Below, in pieces: positions 14,746 through 22,701 of a stretch of 23,633 nucleotides of DNA. Location of the stretch: positions 28,812-52,444 of the forward strand of contig DAYA01000026.1 of NCBI GenBank assembly GCA_002506705.1, given 5' to 3'. The DNA is from Euryarchaeota archaeon UBA550. Its GTDB lineage: Archaea > Thermoplasmatota > Poseidoniia > Poseidoniales > Poseidoniaceae. The stretch's first letter is position 1. Each line of letters starts with the position of its first letter. Position numbers and translations under genes: made by a program. The notes below the pieces were generated by a model. The model was not told the origin of the DNA. It saw only the letters and a list, made by a program, of their open reading frames with translations, and searched no databases.

Positions 14746-16848
14746 TCACTCGCTACCATATTTATCTCGTATGTCGGCATGGAAAGAGTCTAGTAGCGTA
14801 TCTTCGAAAAGTTCGGCTTGTCTGCGAATCTTTGTTGAGCGCATGTGTAAGAAAGCCATTCCAATGAATGCAATAATCGCAATTGGGATTGCTGCTTCAA
14901 GTTTGTACTTGTGCATTACCGTAATTATTCCTTCAGCGGTGTAAGCCCAAGTTAGAGATGCTGCAGCACCTCCTACAAACGTAGCCCACAGCACGCGCAT
15001 GAACTTCATCCTTGAAAGCAGACCTAGCATTGCTCCTACGAGAACCCCGGATGCCATGAATGGAATCCAAACGAATACAATCAATCCCCAGAATCCCCAC
15101 TTGTTGATCATTTCACGTTTCTCGTTCGCAGTATACTCAACAGTCGAAAGTATATCGCCGAATAATTTGGTTTGTAGAACTCTACCGCCCAAACCATCTT
15201 GCTTGGCTACTGCAGCAACTCTTGCATCTTTGCTGTCCTTGCTAGTTAGTGTTTCAACTCGACCAGCACCAGACCTGTCAGCTAGGGTTGAAACTAGGTT
15301 TCTACCTTTCACAATTAATTCCTGAGTTCCAACGAGTTCAGGGTTTTCTCTTGAAATATATTTTCTCAGGTCTTTCTCAATATCTGAATTTGAATCCTTG
15401 AATCTGAAGAAAGCAAATCTTTGGTTTGGCTTGTACGCTACTCTGACGAAAATGATAGAGTCTTCGCTCGTAACTGTAGCCATCTGTAGGATTAGGTCGT
15501 TAGTTGAACGGAAGTAACCCTTAACAGATTCTCTAACATCATCTTCAACCTTAGATAGCATGTGTAGGTCTCTGAAGAATGCGGTGTAGTCTTGGTCCTC
15601 AGCGTCCCCTTCCTCAATCATGCCACTACCGACACCTACACCGGTTTCGAAGTCTATTGCTTGATTGTCTCCAATTGACCTGACTGTTAGTTGGACAGGC
15701 TTGAAAACGCGGAATAGAGCAAATTCTTCTAGTATTTCTTTGAGGATTTCAGACCTTACGTCAGCGCTATCTGAGAATGTACCTTCCGTGTTTGAATATG
15801 GCACCATGATGTCGATTGAAAGATCTCTGACTTCGATTTTGTAGAGGTCCCAATCAATATTGATGTGAAGTCTTGATTCTGAGTTTCGCAAGACATCGAC
15901 TACAACCTTTCTGATGTGAGTTCTCGATAGCATATCGTCAGTGTCTTGGTGGTACAGTTTGTACATTACAGGGTAAGCCAAGAATAGAGAGACAACAGAA
16001 AGCGAAAGGGAAATGAAAGCCATCCACCAAGCGGGGATACCAGCAGCTCCACCTGTTAGCATGGCGGTTTCACGACCACCACCAAGTTCAGCCCCCATCA
16101 GGACGAACCCCCAATTTCCTAAGTCAGTAACAGACCAACAAGACCGAGGACCATCTTCTAGAATTGTTGCTTCACGCTTAACTTCAGAATCTACGAAGGG
16201 CAAGAATGACAATGCATTTTTGGAGGTTGATATTTCAAATTCAAGAACCTTGTTGATTCTCTCGGTTCCATTGACTCTATCAGACTCATTCTTGTAATCC
16301 ATATCACTGCCCATGACGTACACGTCGATGGTAATGACAAGTTCATACGTACCAGTCTTCCAATCATGGTACTCTATTTTGGCATTCTTTTTGTTAATTT
16401 CACCTTGTGAGGGCACTGGTGTTTCTCCACCATCAGAGGCAGTGACGGTCCAATTTAGGACGGGAATTCCTTGAGCCAGATTTCGACCTGAAATCTTCAC
16501 AGCCTCAACATCGTTGTCAGGATATGCGTGAATCCAAGGAGTATCGAGTACTTCCTCACATTGGTCTCCTGCATCGAGAACAGTGTCGCTTGCCCAGTGA
16601 TCTAGCGCTGTTGACTCACCGAAAACACCGCTTGACATCCCGAATAATAGCAGAGCATAGAGTGCGCCATAACCTAGGCCAGCAAGTAATGTCCAATCCT
16701 CAATTGCTGAAGGAAACCGGTTTTTGGAGTCGGTATTCCTTCTTTTTCTGATCGCTGCTAATTCCTTGGAAACTTTGTCGATAGGTTTGGAATCTCCAAC
16801 TTCTACAGGGGTAGTCTCAATATCACTCACGATATCTTCCGACCCCAT
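14746..16848 (-). CDS. Large multi-pass membrane protein with C-terminal small-multidrug-export-like region
   Basis: The 700-residue protein has a basic cytoplasmic N-terminus, one helix (about 53-76), an extracytoplasmic beta-rich region (about 80-265), a second helix (about 270-295), a long soluble region (about 300-580), and three closely spaced hydrophobic segments at the end (about 583-610, 617-643 and 649-667). The terminal block, GLIVFVWIPFMASGVLVGAM and following, resembles the putative small multidrug export family (COG2426, distantly DedA-like), but the match is weak. I know no protein with this whole arrangement. I chose ATG 16848 because the extension to 16875 would be encoded by a hairpin and is Cys-rich and atypical. 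It heads the operon with mogA and dihydroorotase. Function unknown. Confidence 0.75.
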   Translation of the reverse strand: MGSEDIVSDIETTPVEVGDSKPIDKVSKELAAIRKRRNTDSKNRFPSAIEDWTLLAGLGYGALYALLLFGMSSGVFGESTALDHWASDTVLDAGDQCEEVLDTPWIHAYPDNDVEAVKISGRNLAQGIPVLNWTVTASDGGETPVPSQGEINKKNAKIEYHDWKTGTYELVITIDVYVMGSDMDYKNESDRVNGTERINKVLEFEISTSKNALSFLPFVDSEVKREATILEDGPRSCWSVTDLGNWGFVLMGAELGGGRETAMLTGGAAGIPAWWMAFISLSLSVVSLFLAYPVMYKLYHQDTDDMLSRTHIRKVVVDVLRNSESRLHINIDWDLYKIEVRDLSIDIMVPYSNTEGTFSDSADVRSEILKEILEEFALFRVFKPVQLTVRSIGDNQAIDFETGVGVGSGMIEEGDAEDQDYTAFFRDLHMLSKVEDDVRESVKGYFRSTNDLILQMATVTSEDSIIFVRVAYKPNQRFAFFRFKDSNSDIEKDLRKYISRENPELVGTQELIVKGRNLVSTLADRSGAGRVETLTSKDSKDARVAAVAKQDGLGGRVLQTKLFGDILSTVEYTANEKREMINKWGFWGLIVFVWIPFMASGVLVGAMLGLLSRMKFMRVLWATFVGGAAASLTWAYTAEGIITVMHKYKLEAAIPIAIIAFIGMAFLHMRSTKIRRQAELFEDTLLDSFHADIRDKYGSE

Positions 16849-16851
16849 GTA

Positions 16852-16866
16852 TGCCCCTACGGGGCA
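16852..16866 (-). promoter_or_regulatory. Leader hairpin three bases before the membrane-protein start codon
   Basis: TGCCCC and GGGGCA form a perfect 6-bp stem around a three-base loop. The stem ends three bases before ATG 16848 and would sit where the ribosome loads, so it may restrict translation. It resembles the CCCC-TAY-GGGG core of the inverted repeat at 1772-1790. No T-run follows it. Confidence 0.45.
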
Positions 16867-16920
16867 ACAGCACATGAATACTATGCAGGATTAATCTAAA
16901 ACCAGCCAAAATTGAGTTAG

Positions 16921-17253
16921 TTACGCTATGGGGTCAAACTGTAATTTAGCAAGTTTCTCGGGAACAATCAGTTCTCCTGAACTCTCTGCTATTTCTTTGG
17001 CCCAATCTACTATAGCTTCGTAATACTCCATGTCATTCAGTTTACCAAGCCATATTCTTTCAGATCCTGATGTAATCAATGAGACATTATTCATTTTACA
17101 TGGTCCCAAACAACCAGAAATGGTGAGTTTTACTTGTGACTTTAGGTCGTTTTCTTTCCATGCATCCCTCAGGTATTCCAACGGGACCTCATGATTTTCT
17201 TTTTCTACTCTACCACAACAACAACCGTCACAAATAGTTACCCTGGGCGCCAT
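16921..17253 (-). CDS. Thioredoxin-like 2Fe-2S ferredoxin domain protein
   Basis: This 110-residue protein has the Cys-rich N-terminus ICDGCCCGR (Cys8, Cys11, Cys12, Cys13) and SGCLGPCKMNNVSLI with Cys48 and Cys52, as in thioredoxin-like 2Fe-2S ferredoxins. Four of these Cys would hold one 2Fe-2S cluster. I recall similar bacterial and cyanobacterial proteins (CGCCCGR...SGCLGPC) of unknown role, some encoded near COG0523 GTPases. Here it follows the CobW gene by 26 bases on the same strand, so the two probably work together. A GGTG Shine-Dalgarno-like element precedes ATG 17253. The specific partner and reaction are not known. Confidence 0.8.
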   Translation of the reverse strand: MAPRVTICDGCCCGRVEKENHEVPLEYLRDAWKENDLKSQVKLTISGCLGPCKMNNVSLITSGSERIWLGKLNDMEYYEAIVDWAKEIAESSGELIVPEKLAKLQFDPIA

Positions 17254-17279
17254 TTTTCCACACCTTTAAGATATTATTT

Positions 17280-18464
17280 TCAAATACTTTCCCGAACGAA
17301 CTGGTCGTTGTCTATTGGAACCCAGACATTTGATTTTTCTTTATTTTGAATCTCAACTCTGTATGGATTTCCTTGGTCCCAGCATTTCAGAATTTTCCCT
17401 TCAGTAAAATCGCCTATATTTGCATAAACGGTATCTCCAACATTGAATCTCAAGTCTTCTGCAATACATTCCATCAAACCATTCTGCAGTGCTTCGTGGT
17501 CTAAGTTTCGCCCTATGAACACAAATCGGCATTCCCTGGTTTCACCTTCTTTCCACAGACCTATTTCTTTACTGAAATCTCCACTGAACAGCATGTGTAC
17601 CCCTTGGAATACGAATTTTTCATCCATTCCTTTAACCGATAGAACTCCCTTGTACCTGAACAGATCTTCTCCCTTGTCTCTCATTAAAGTCCCAATCCAT
17701 CTTTCCAGTTTGTTTACGTTAAGTTCCCCTTCGAACCTAGCGCTTGTGGAAGTTACCCGCTGATCATGCTCATGTTCAGAATCTGTATCCAAGAATTCGG
17801 GGTCCATCTCAAGAGTTCTATCCAAGTCAAATGACCCAATATTGATCAGTTCTTTGGGCTCGATTAGGCTATTTTGCGTTCGATAAATTGGTGCATGGTT
17901 GTTGATAGATTTGATCCTTGATTCAACTTCTTTCAATTCTTCTTCGCTAACTAAATCGATTTTGTTAAGCATTATTCTGTCCGCAAATGCTAGTTGCTCT
18001 ACGGATTCATTTTCAACATCCTCTGGCTTTTCATCATCTAGATGTCTAATGATATGCTTAGCATCAACCACGGTAATAATCCCGTCTAACTTGTATCTTT
18101 CAACTACTTTATCGTCAACGAAAAATGTCTGTGCTACTGGAGCCGGATCGGCTAGGCCGGTTGTTTCAATCAAAACTCCATCGAAGTCCTTTATCCTGTC
18201 ATACATGTTGTCTAGAGCAACTGTCAAGTCGCCTCTGACAGTACAGCAAATACATCCATTCATTACCTCAATAATCGTTTCTTCCGAACTCTCAACTAAT
18301 ATGTTCTCGTCGATTCCAACATCTCCAAATTCATTCTCGATTACGGCGAATTTCATTTTGTGGTCCATGCTAGAGAGAATGTGATTCAGGAGTGTCGTTT
18401 TTCCAGAGCCCAAGAAACCGGTCAAAACAGTCACGGGTATTCGATTGTCAGCAGGCTCACGCAT
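17280..18464 (-). CDS. CobW/COG0523 family GTPase (metal chaperone) with extra C-terminal domain
   Basis: COG0523 GTPases deliver metals such as zinc, cobalt or nickel to target proteins. The 394-residue protein has the Walker A GFLGSGKT (16-23), ENEFGDVGID (43-52), the metal-binding CICC (71-74), ETTGLADPAPVAQTFF (100-115), NKID (167-170) and the CobW C-terminal domain (about 240-330). A short HEHD lies at 231-234. An added C-terminal stretch (about 333-394, LRFNVGDTVYANIGDF and VEIQNKEKSNVWVPID) looks like a small SH3-like beta domain, as I recall on some algal CobW-type proteins. ATG 18464 has GAGG upstream and a TATA-like element near 18502. The Fe-S protein gene follows it. The zinc ABC importer about 2.3 kb away makes zinc a reasonable guess, but the metal cannot be read from sequence. 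Confidence 0.92.
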   Translation of the reverse strand: MREPADNRIPVTVLTGFLGSGKTTLLNHILSSMDHKMKFAVIENEFGDVGIDENILVESSEETIIEVMNGCICCTVRGDLTVALDNMYDRIKDFDGVLIETTGLADPAPVAQTFFVDDKVVERYKLDGIITVVDAKHIIRHLDDEKPEDVENESVEQLAFADRIMLNKIDLVSEEELKEVESRIKSINNHAPIYRTQNSLIEPKELINIGSFDLDRTLEMDPEFLDTDSEHEHDQRVTSTSARFEGELNVNKLERWIGTLMRDKGEDLFRYKGVLSVKGMDEKFVFQGVHMLFSGDFSKEIGLWKEGETRECRFVFIGRNLDHEALQNGLMECIAEDLRFNVGDTVYANIGDFTEGKILKCWDQGNPYRVEIQNKEKSNVWVPIDNDQFVRESI

Positions 18465-18498
18465 TGGAATTCCTCGATTCGATTCAATGTGCTTGGGT

Positions 18499-18506
18499 GT
18501 ATAAAG
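18499..18506 (-). promoter_or_regulatory. TATA-box-like promoter element for the cobW operon
   Basis: The minus strand reads CTTTATAC, centred 38 bases before ATG 18464, predicting a leader of about ten bases that contains the GAGG ribosome site. The rest of the 179-base gap from 18465 to 18643 shows no coding sequence that I can support. Confidence 0.5.
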
Positions 18507-18643
18507 CGAACTAATAATCGTGAAATGTGAATTTATTACATTCTGTTGAGCAAAGTGAATGGTGGGTATGCCAAGAGAGGAATAGCTGTACGGCGTGAGT
18601 ACTTAGTTTGGCTAACCACGAGTAATATTAGAGGCGTTGAAAG

Positions 18644-18716
18644 TGGGTTAGGCCGGACTTGAACCAGCGACCTCGGCATCTTCAGTGCCGCGCTCTCCCA
18701 ACTAAGCTACTAACCC
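18644..18716 (-). tRNA. tRNA-Phe (GAA)
   Basis: The minus strand folds into a full 73-base cloverleaf: a 7-bp acceptor stem GGGTTAG/CTAACCC, D arm GCTTAGTTGGGAGAGC, anticodon stem CGGCA/TGCCG with loop CTGAAGA (anticodon GAA), a five-base variable loop AGGTC, T arm GCTGG/CCGGC with loop TTCAAGT, and discriminator A. No intron is present and CCA is not encoded. It lies 46 bases downstream of the RNase PH gene on the same strand. Confidence 0.97.
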
Positions 18717-18762
18717 GGGATAGCCTTGCCACATGCATCTGTATTTCAAGCCTTACGGCTAT

Positions 18763-19587
18763 TCACTCGATGTCTTCGAGAACAGCGGCTTGTACTTCAG
18801 CGAGTTGTGAAAGACCATTTCTTGCCATGTCTAGAAGTGCTTGTAATTCGTCGTATGAGAAAGTGGATTCCTCCCCAGTTCCTTGTACTTCTACGAATTT
18901 ACCATCAGCGGTTCCAACCACGTTCATATCCACATCTGCATTTGAGTCCAAAATGTAATCCAAGTCTAGGTAGACATCTTCCCCAACCAATCCAACAGAA
19001 ATTGCGGATAAATCGTGTGGAATAACCTTGTTTTCGTGATTTCTTGCCTCGACCTCAGTGAGTTCTGGTGGAGTCCATCCATTCTCTCTATCCTCACGGC
19101 TTGGGCGCAGGTCAACCGGCAAGCAGTCTCCACTTGCAATGAGTCTTCTAACAGCAAGCCTGAGGGCGATATTTGCTGCGGTTATTGAAGCACACCTAGT
19201 ACCTCCATCAGCGTTTAGAACATCACAGTCAACAGTCAAAGCAATCGGTCCAAGTGCCTCAAGGTCGATAGCTCCCCTTAGCGAGCGAGCCACTAATCTT
19301 TCGATTTCTTGGGTTCTACCCTTTGCACCTCTTCGCTCTCTCCTAAATCGAGAGTCAGTAGAACCGGGCAATAGAGAGTATTCTGCGTGTACCCAGCCCT
19401 TTGTTGCATCTCTTGGGAACCATCCTGGAAGACGCGATTCTTTTGTTACACAGCATAGGATGTGTGTGTTTCCTTGACGGTATAGAATGCTAGCAAGAGC
19501 GTTTGGTGTGAAATCGATTTCAACCTCTATGTTTCTCATTTCATTCTTAGCGCGGTCGGTCTCGATGTCGGTCTTGAACTTGGCCAT
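18763..19587 (-). CDS. rph: RNase PH, bacterial type
   Basis: RNase PH is a phosphate-dependent 3'-5' exoribonuclease that trims tRNA precursors (EC 2.7.7.56). The 274-residue protein follows the bacterial enzyme closely: GWVHAEYSLLPGSTDSRF, GRTQEIERLVARSLRGAIDL, LTVDCDVLNADGGTRCASIT, and near the end LDLDYILDSNADVDMNVVGT and VEVQGTGEESTFSYDELQAL. The archaeal exosome subunit Rrp41 shares the fold, but the wording of these motifs fits bacterial RNase PH better. Two differences from the bacterial enzyme: an altered N-terminus without the RPSGR block, and an insertion of about 20 residues after CLPVDL. ATG 19587 is chosen over a start at 19605. tRNA-Phe lies downstream on the same strand, a substrate for this activity. 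The thiolase gene diverges from it. Confidence 0.88.
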   Translation of the reverse strand: MAKFKTDIETDRAKNEMRNIEVEIDFTPNALASILYRQGNTHILCCVTKESRLPGWFPRDATKGWVHAEYSLLPGSTDSRFRRERRGAKGRTQEIERLVARSLRGAIDLEALGPIALTVDCDVLNADGGTRCASITAANIALRLAVRRLIASGDCLPVDLRPSREDRENGWTPPELTEVEARNHENKVIPHDLSAISVGLVGEDVYLDLDYILDSNADVDMNVVGTADGKFVEVQGTGEESTFSYDELQALLDMARNGLSQLAEVQAAVLEDIE

Positions 19588-19664
19588 GCCACGGCGAGTA
19601 ACCACTACTCAAGAACACTTTCCCTAGAGGTCAAGTTGAATAATCGAGTAACGGTCGCACATCT

Positions 19665-20810
19665 ATGGCAAGAGTCGTTATCTGTGGTGTTGCAAGAACT
19701 CCCATTGGAAAATTCAGAGGAAGTTTGTCTAATTTGACAGCAGTTGAACTCGGAATACGCTCTGTCAAAGAATTGCTTAACCGCTGCAATATCAATCCAT
19801 CATCTGGAGTAATTGGCGAGGTTCTTTTCGGTCAAGTTCTACAAGCGGGTGCTGGACAAGCACCAGCACGTCAAGTCGCTTTAGGTGCAGGTTTACCAAA
19901 TACAATTGCTGCCACCACCATCAACAAGGTTTGCGGTTCTTCTTTGAAGGCCGTGATGTTAGCTGCAAACAGTATCAAGGCTGGAGAATACAAGGCCATA
20001 ATCGCTGGTGGGATGGAGAGTATGACCAATGCTCCGAAATTCGAAAAGCGAAATGGAGAAGAGAAAGAGTTGGTCTCTTCGATGGTTCATGACGGTCTAT
20101 GGGATGTATACAACGACGTACACATGGGCAATACTGGAGAGATTGTAGCGAACGAATGCAATATCTCCAGAGAGAAAATGGATGCATTCGCAGCACGCTC
20201 GCAGAGCAATGCTGCAACAGCAGAGCAAAACGGTTGGTTCGATTGGGAAAGGTTCGACATGCCTGAACTCAAGGTGGATGAAGGCGTAAGAGCCGGAACC
20301 ACAGCCGAGGCTTTAGCAGGACTAAGACCGGTTTTCCAAGAGGATGGAATGGTGACTGCAGGCAATGCATCCACTCTGAATGATGGTGCGTCTGCTGTTC
20401 TAGTTGCAGACGAAGATTTTGCCAGGGCAAACGGTTGGGAAGTCATCGCTGTGGTTGAAGACTATTGCACAGCAGGAGTTGAGCCAAGCCGTGTAATGTA
20501 TGCTCCAGTGCCAGCGATTCAGAAGTTGCTAGAAAGGGCGCAAATGGATGTACTGGACATCGATGTGTATGAACACAATGAGGCATTCGCAAGTGCTTCA
20601 TGTGCAGTTGCCCAAGAAGTAGGGATTCCTGAAGACAGATTCAATCTCCACGGCGGTGCTGTTGCTCTCGGGCATCCTTTGGGTAGCAGTGGTACAAGAT
20701 GTCTAATCACAATGATTGGAGTTATGCGAAGGATTGAGGCAAAGAGTGGAATTGTGTCTCTATGCCTCGGCGGTGGAAACGCTGTCGCAATGCGCATCTC
20801 TCTAGAATGA
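19665..20810 (+). CDS. Acetyl-CoA C-acetyltransferase (thiolase)
   Basis: Thiolases join two acetyl-CoA or cleave acetoacetyl-CoA, feeding isoprenoid (mevalonate) or fatty-acid breakdown pathways (EC 2.3.1.9 or 2.3.1.16). The 381-residue protein has all catalytic parts: NKVCGSSLKAV with nucleophile Cys90, EHNEAFA (His314, Asn315, Glu316), GGAVALGHPLGSSGTR with His337, and CLGGGNA with Cys367. The intact Cys-His-Cys set separates it from archaeal SCP2-type thiolases lacking parts of it, and the motif wording is like bacterial biosynthetic thiolases. It starts at ATG 19665. A weak TATA-like stretch TTGAATAAT at 19636-19644 lies about 25 bases upstream, so the message may be leaderless. Its stop abuts the stop of the convergent znuB gene. 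Confidence 0.95.
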   Translation: MARVVICGVARTPIGKFRGSLSNLTAVELGIRSVKELLNRCNINPSSGVIGEVLFGQVLQAGAGQAPARQVALGAGLPNTIAATTINKVCGSSLKAVMLAANSIKAGEYKAIIAGGMESMTNAPKFEKRNGEEKELVSSMVHDGLWDVYNDVHMGNTGEIVANECNISREKMDAFAARSQSNAATAEQNGWFDWERFDMPELKVDEGVRAGTTAEALAGLRPVFQEDGMVTAGNASTLNDGASAVLVADEDFARANGWEVIAVVEDYCTAGVEPSRVMYAPVPAIQKLLERAQMDVLDIDVYEHNEAFASASCAVAQEVGIPEDRFNLHGGAVALGHPLGSSGTRCLITMIGVMRRIEAKSGIVSLCLGGGNAVAMRISLE

Positions 20811-21731
20811 TCAGTTTTCATTACTTTGAGAAAAGAAGTTGATTGTGGTTTTGGATATTGCAACAAAGGCAAACAACAATGCCGCGAATAATGCAATAGC
20901 GGCCCCGCTACCTGCACCCATTTCAGATGAAATGTAGAGGCCACCCAACAGCGAAGTAATTCCAAAGAATTGAGTCCACAATAAGCAAGAACGGAAACTA
21001 TTGCCGATTATTTGGGCGGTGGCAGCAGGAGTAACCAATAATGCAGTAACCAATAATGCTCCAACTACTTTGACCATCGTTACCACGGCACCCGCAGTGA
21101 TTATGGCGAAGAGGATACCGATTCCTTTTACTGGCAAGCCCTGCACTCTAGCTGCCAAAGGGTCAACGATACAAGCCAGTAAACTAGGGCCGATAAACGC
21201 CATTGCAATCGAGGCAAGAATACAAACATAGGCAATCCAATTTAGATTGTCTTTATCGATTAGGAGTTGACTTCCGAAGAGATAACTATGGATATCTGCT
21301 GTTACGCCACCGCCCCAAACAGTCAATGAAATTAGTCCAAGTGCTAGTGTTCCGGTTAGGAATATAGCGATTGAAGCATCTCCTGTGAGTATATCTCTAT
21401 CTTGCAATTCGTGAATCAATATTGCAGCAATTACGCTGAATAATAATGCATACCAAAGTGGGTTTGTTGCACCTATTACAATTGCAACAGCAACTCCACC
21501 AAAGGATACGTGCGCAAGACCATCACCAATCAATGAGAGATTTTGGATGATTAGGAATACACCGAGAATCCCAGCAACAATTGTTACCATTATTGAGGCA
21601 ATTAACGATCTTTGCATCATTTCCATGTTGAAGAATCTTGGAAAAGTATCTCCTGGCATGATTGGTGCTAGTGCCTCCAATAGCGGTGCGACTATTGCTA
21701 GAATTTCTAGCCCTAGACCTTCGAACGTCAT
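20811..21731 (-). CDS. znuB: Zinc/manganese ABC transporter permease (ZnuB-like)
   Basis: This 306-residue integral membrane protein is the permease of an ABC-3 type metal importer. It shows about eight hydrophobic segments and the family block GDGLAHVSFGGVAVAIVIGA (TM2-3 region), with GSQLLIDKDNLNW and GLPVKGIGILFAIITAGAVV later, as in ZnuB/TroC. ATG 21731 is used because it overlaps the ZnuC stop as ATGA and is preceded by GGAGGAAGAGG; a start six codons earlier is less likely. It completes the znuA - small ORF - znuC - znuB set. Zinc is more likely than manganese or iron given the His-rich ZnuA, but not certain. The last codon abuts the thiolase stop. Confidence 0.92.
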   Translation of the reverse strand: MTFEGLGLEILAIVAPLLEALAPIMPGDTFPRFFNMEMMQRSLIASIMVTIVAGILGVFLIIQNLSLIGDGLAHVSFGGVAVAIVIGATNPLWYALLFSVIAAILIHELQDRDILTGDASIAIFLTGTLALGLISLTVWGGGVTADIHSYLFGSQLLIDKDNLNWIAYVCILASIAMAFIGPSLLACIVDPLAARVQGLPVKGIGILFAIITAGAVVTMVKVVGALLVTALLVTPAATAQIIGNSFRSCLLWTQFFGITSLLGGLYISSEMGAGSGAAIALFAALLFAFVAISKTTINFFSQSNEN

Positions 21732-22531
21732 TCCTCTTCCTCCTTGCAATTGACATGTTTGTGAACATGTTGGATTCCTCTAAGGTTTGCTAATTCGTTT
21801 AGATCCGGGAATTTTTCAGAACTTCCATCAAACCAAATTTTTTGTTCAAGGAAAATCATTCTGTGGGCAGTTTGACGAATAGCGGCTAAATCATGGGATA
21901 CCATCATAATTGTTTTTCCTTCATCATGGCATAGATTATCTAGCAATTTTAACAATGAATTTCTTGAATTTCTATCTATCCCAACCAACGGCTCATCAAG
22001 GAGGATAAAGTCTGCATTAGAAGCAAGTGCTCTGGCGATTACTGCCCTCTGTTTTTGTCCACCTGATAGTTTAGAAATGTCTGTACTTCTTAACTCTTCA
22101 ATACCAACCATCCGCATAGCATTTTCTACGGCAGCGGATTGATCTTTTCTAGAACGGAAAAACATGTTTTTGGCATTTATTGTTCCAAGTTTGACAAGTT
22201 CTTCGACCGTTATCCTGATGTCTTTTTTCATATTAGCAGCTGCTTGTGAAACCCAACCAATTTTCCCAATGAGTGTCCTAGACATTGGTGGAGAACCATA
22301 TATGCTAACAGAGCCATTCTGTGCCTTTAGAATTCCCAGTATGGAAAGCATTAGAGTAGATTTTCCACTGCCATTTGGACCAACTATTCCTACAAATTCT
22401 CCGGATTTAATCTTGAGATTGATATCCTCTAAAACTAGCTTGCCAGAGCGTGAAACGGATAAATCCTTGATATCCAAAACAGTTTTTTCTTCCGTGGAGG
22501 AAGTGTTTACATCAATTTGGATCTGTTCCAT
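21728..22531 (-). CDS. znuC: Zinc/manganese ABC transporter ATP-binding protein (ZnuC-like)
   Basis: The 267-residue ATPase drives the metal importer from the cytoplasmic side. It has Walker A GPNGSGKST (51-59), Q-loop IGWVSQAAAN (91-100), signature LSGGQKQR (155-162), Walker B FILLDEP (175-181) and the switch His in MVSHDLAAIRQ. The tail ends HVHKHVNCKEEEE, a small cluster of three His and one Cys that could bind a metal, though this is inference. Its stop overlaps the ZnuB start by four bases (ATGA). It begins 41 bases after the 33-residue ORF. Confidence 0.95.
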   Translation of the reverse strand: MEQIQIDVNTSSTEEKTVLDIKDLSVSRSGKLVLEDINLKIKSGEFVGIVGPNGSGKSTLMLSILGILKAQNGSVSIYGSPPMSRTLIGKIGWVSQAAANMKKDIRITVEELVKLGTINAKNMFFRSRKDQSAAVENAMRMVGIEELRSTDISKLSGGQKQRAVIARALASNADFILLDEPLVGIDRNSRNSLLKLLDNLCHDEGKTIMMVSHDLAAIRQTAHRMIFLEQKIWFDGSSEKFPDLNELANLRGIQHVHKHVNCKEEEE

Positions 22532-22572
22532 TTGAGCACCGCTGACGTTTGTACTGCGGTAGGAGGCTTGTT

Positions 22573-22674
22573 CTAAGCCTTCTGCGCTCTTATGAATTCT
22601 GTAAGTAGATATCCTACGGAAACAATTACAGCGATTCCTACTATCACAATCGGGATTAGGTCAACAGTGTGCAT
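22573..22674 (-). CDS. 33-residue single-pass membrane peptide in the znu operon
   Basis: A short ORF begins MHTVDLIPIVIVGIAVIVSV and ends with a charged cap FIRAQKA before TAG. It would form one membrane helix (about residues 6-24) with a short basic tail. Support: a Shine-Dalgarno AGGAG at 22682-22686 with seven-base spacing, a start 27 bases after the ZnuA stop, and an end 41 bases before ZnuC in the same direction. I know no named family. It may help assemble or regulate the importer, as small helical proteins do for several bacterial transporters. Confidence 0.65.
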   Translation of the reverse strand: MHTVDLIPIVIVGIAVIVSVGYLLTEFIRAQKA

Positions 22675-22701
22675 TGTATCACTCCTAATACCGATTTAGT
22701 T

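Noticed and set aside
16849..16875. N-terminal extension of the large membrane protein (MCCCPVGAY)
   Set aside because: It is encoded by the leader hairpin and is Cys-rich unlike the rest; ATG 16848 gives a more ordinary N-terminus.
17899..18384. 161-residue plus-strand ORF opposite cobW
   Set aside because: The minus frame has complete Walker A, CICC and NKID motifs; the plus product is Ser/Thr/Leu-rich without recognisable features.
18465..18643. Small RNA or gene in the gap between cobW and tRNA-Phe
   Set aside because: I found only short frames without ribosome sites and no convincing structure beyond the cobW promoter element.
18749..18760. Short stem AGCC/GGCT after the RNase PH stop as a terminator
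   Set aside because: The stem is only four or five base pairs with no T-run, and the co-oriented tRNA follows closely.
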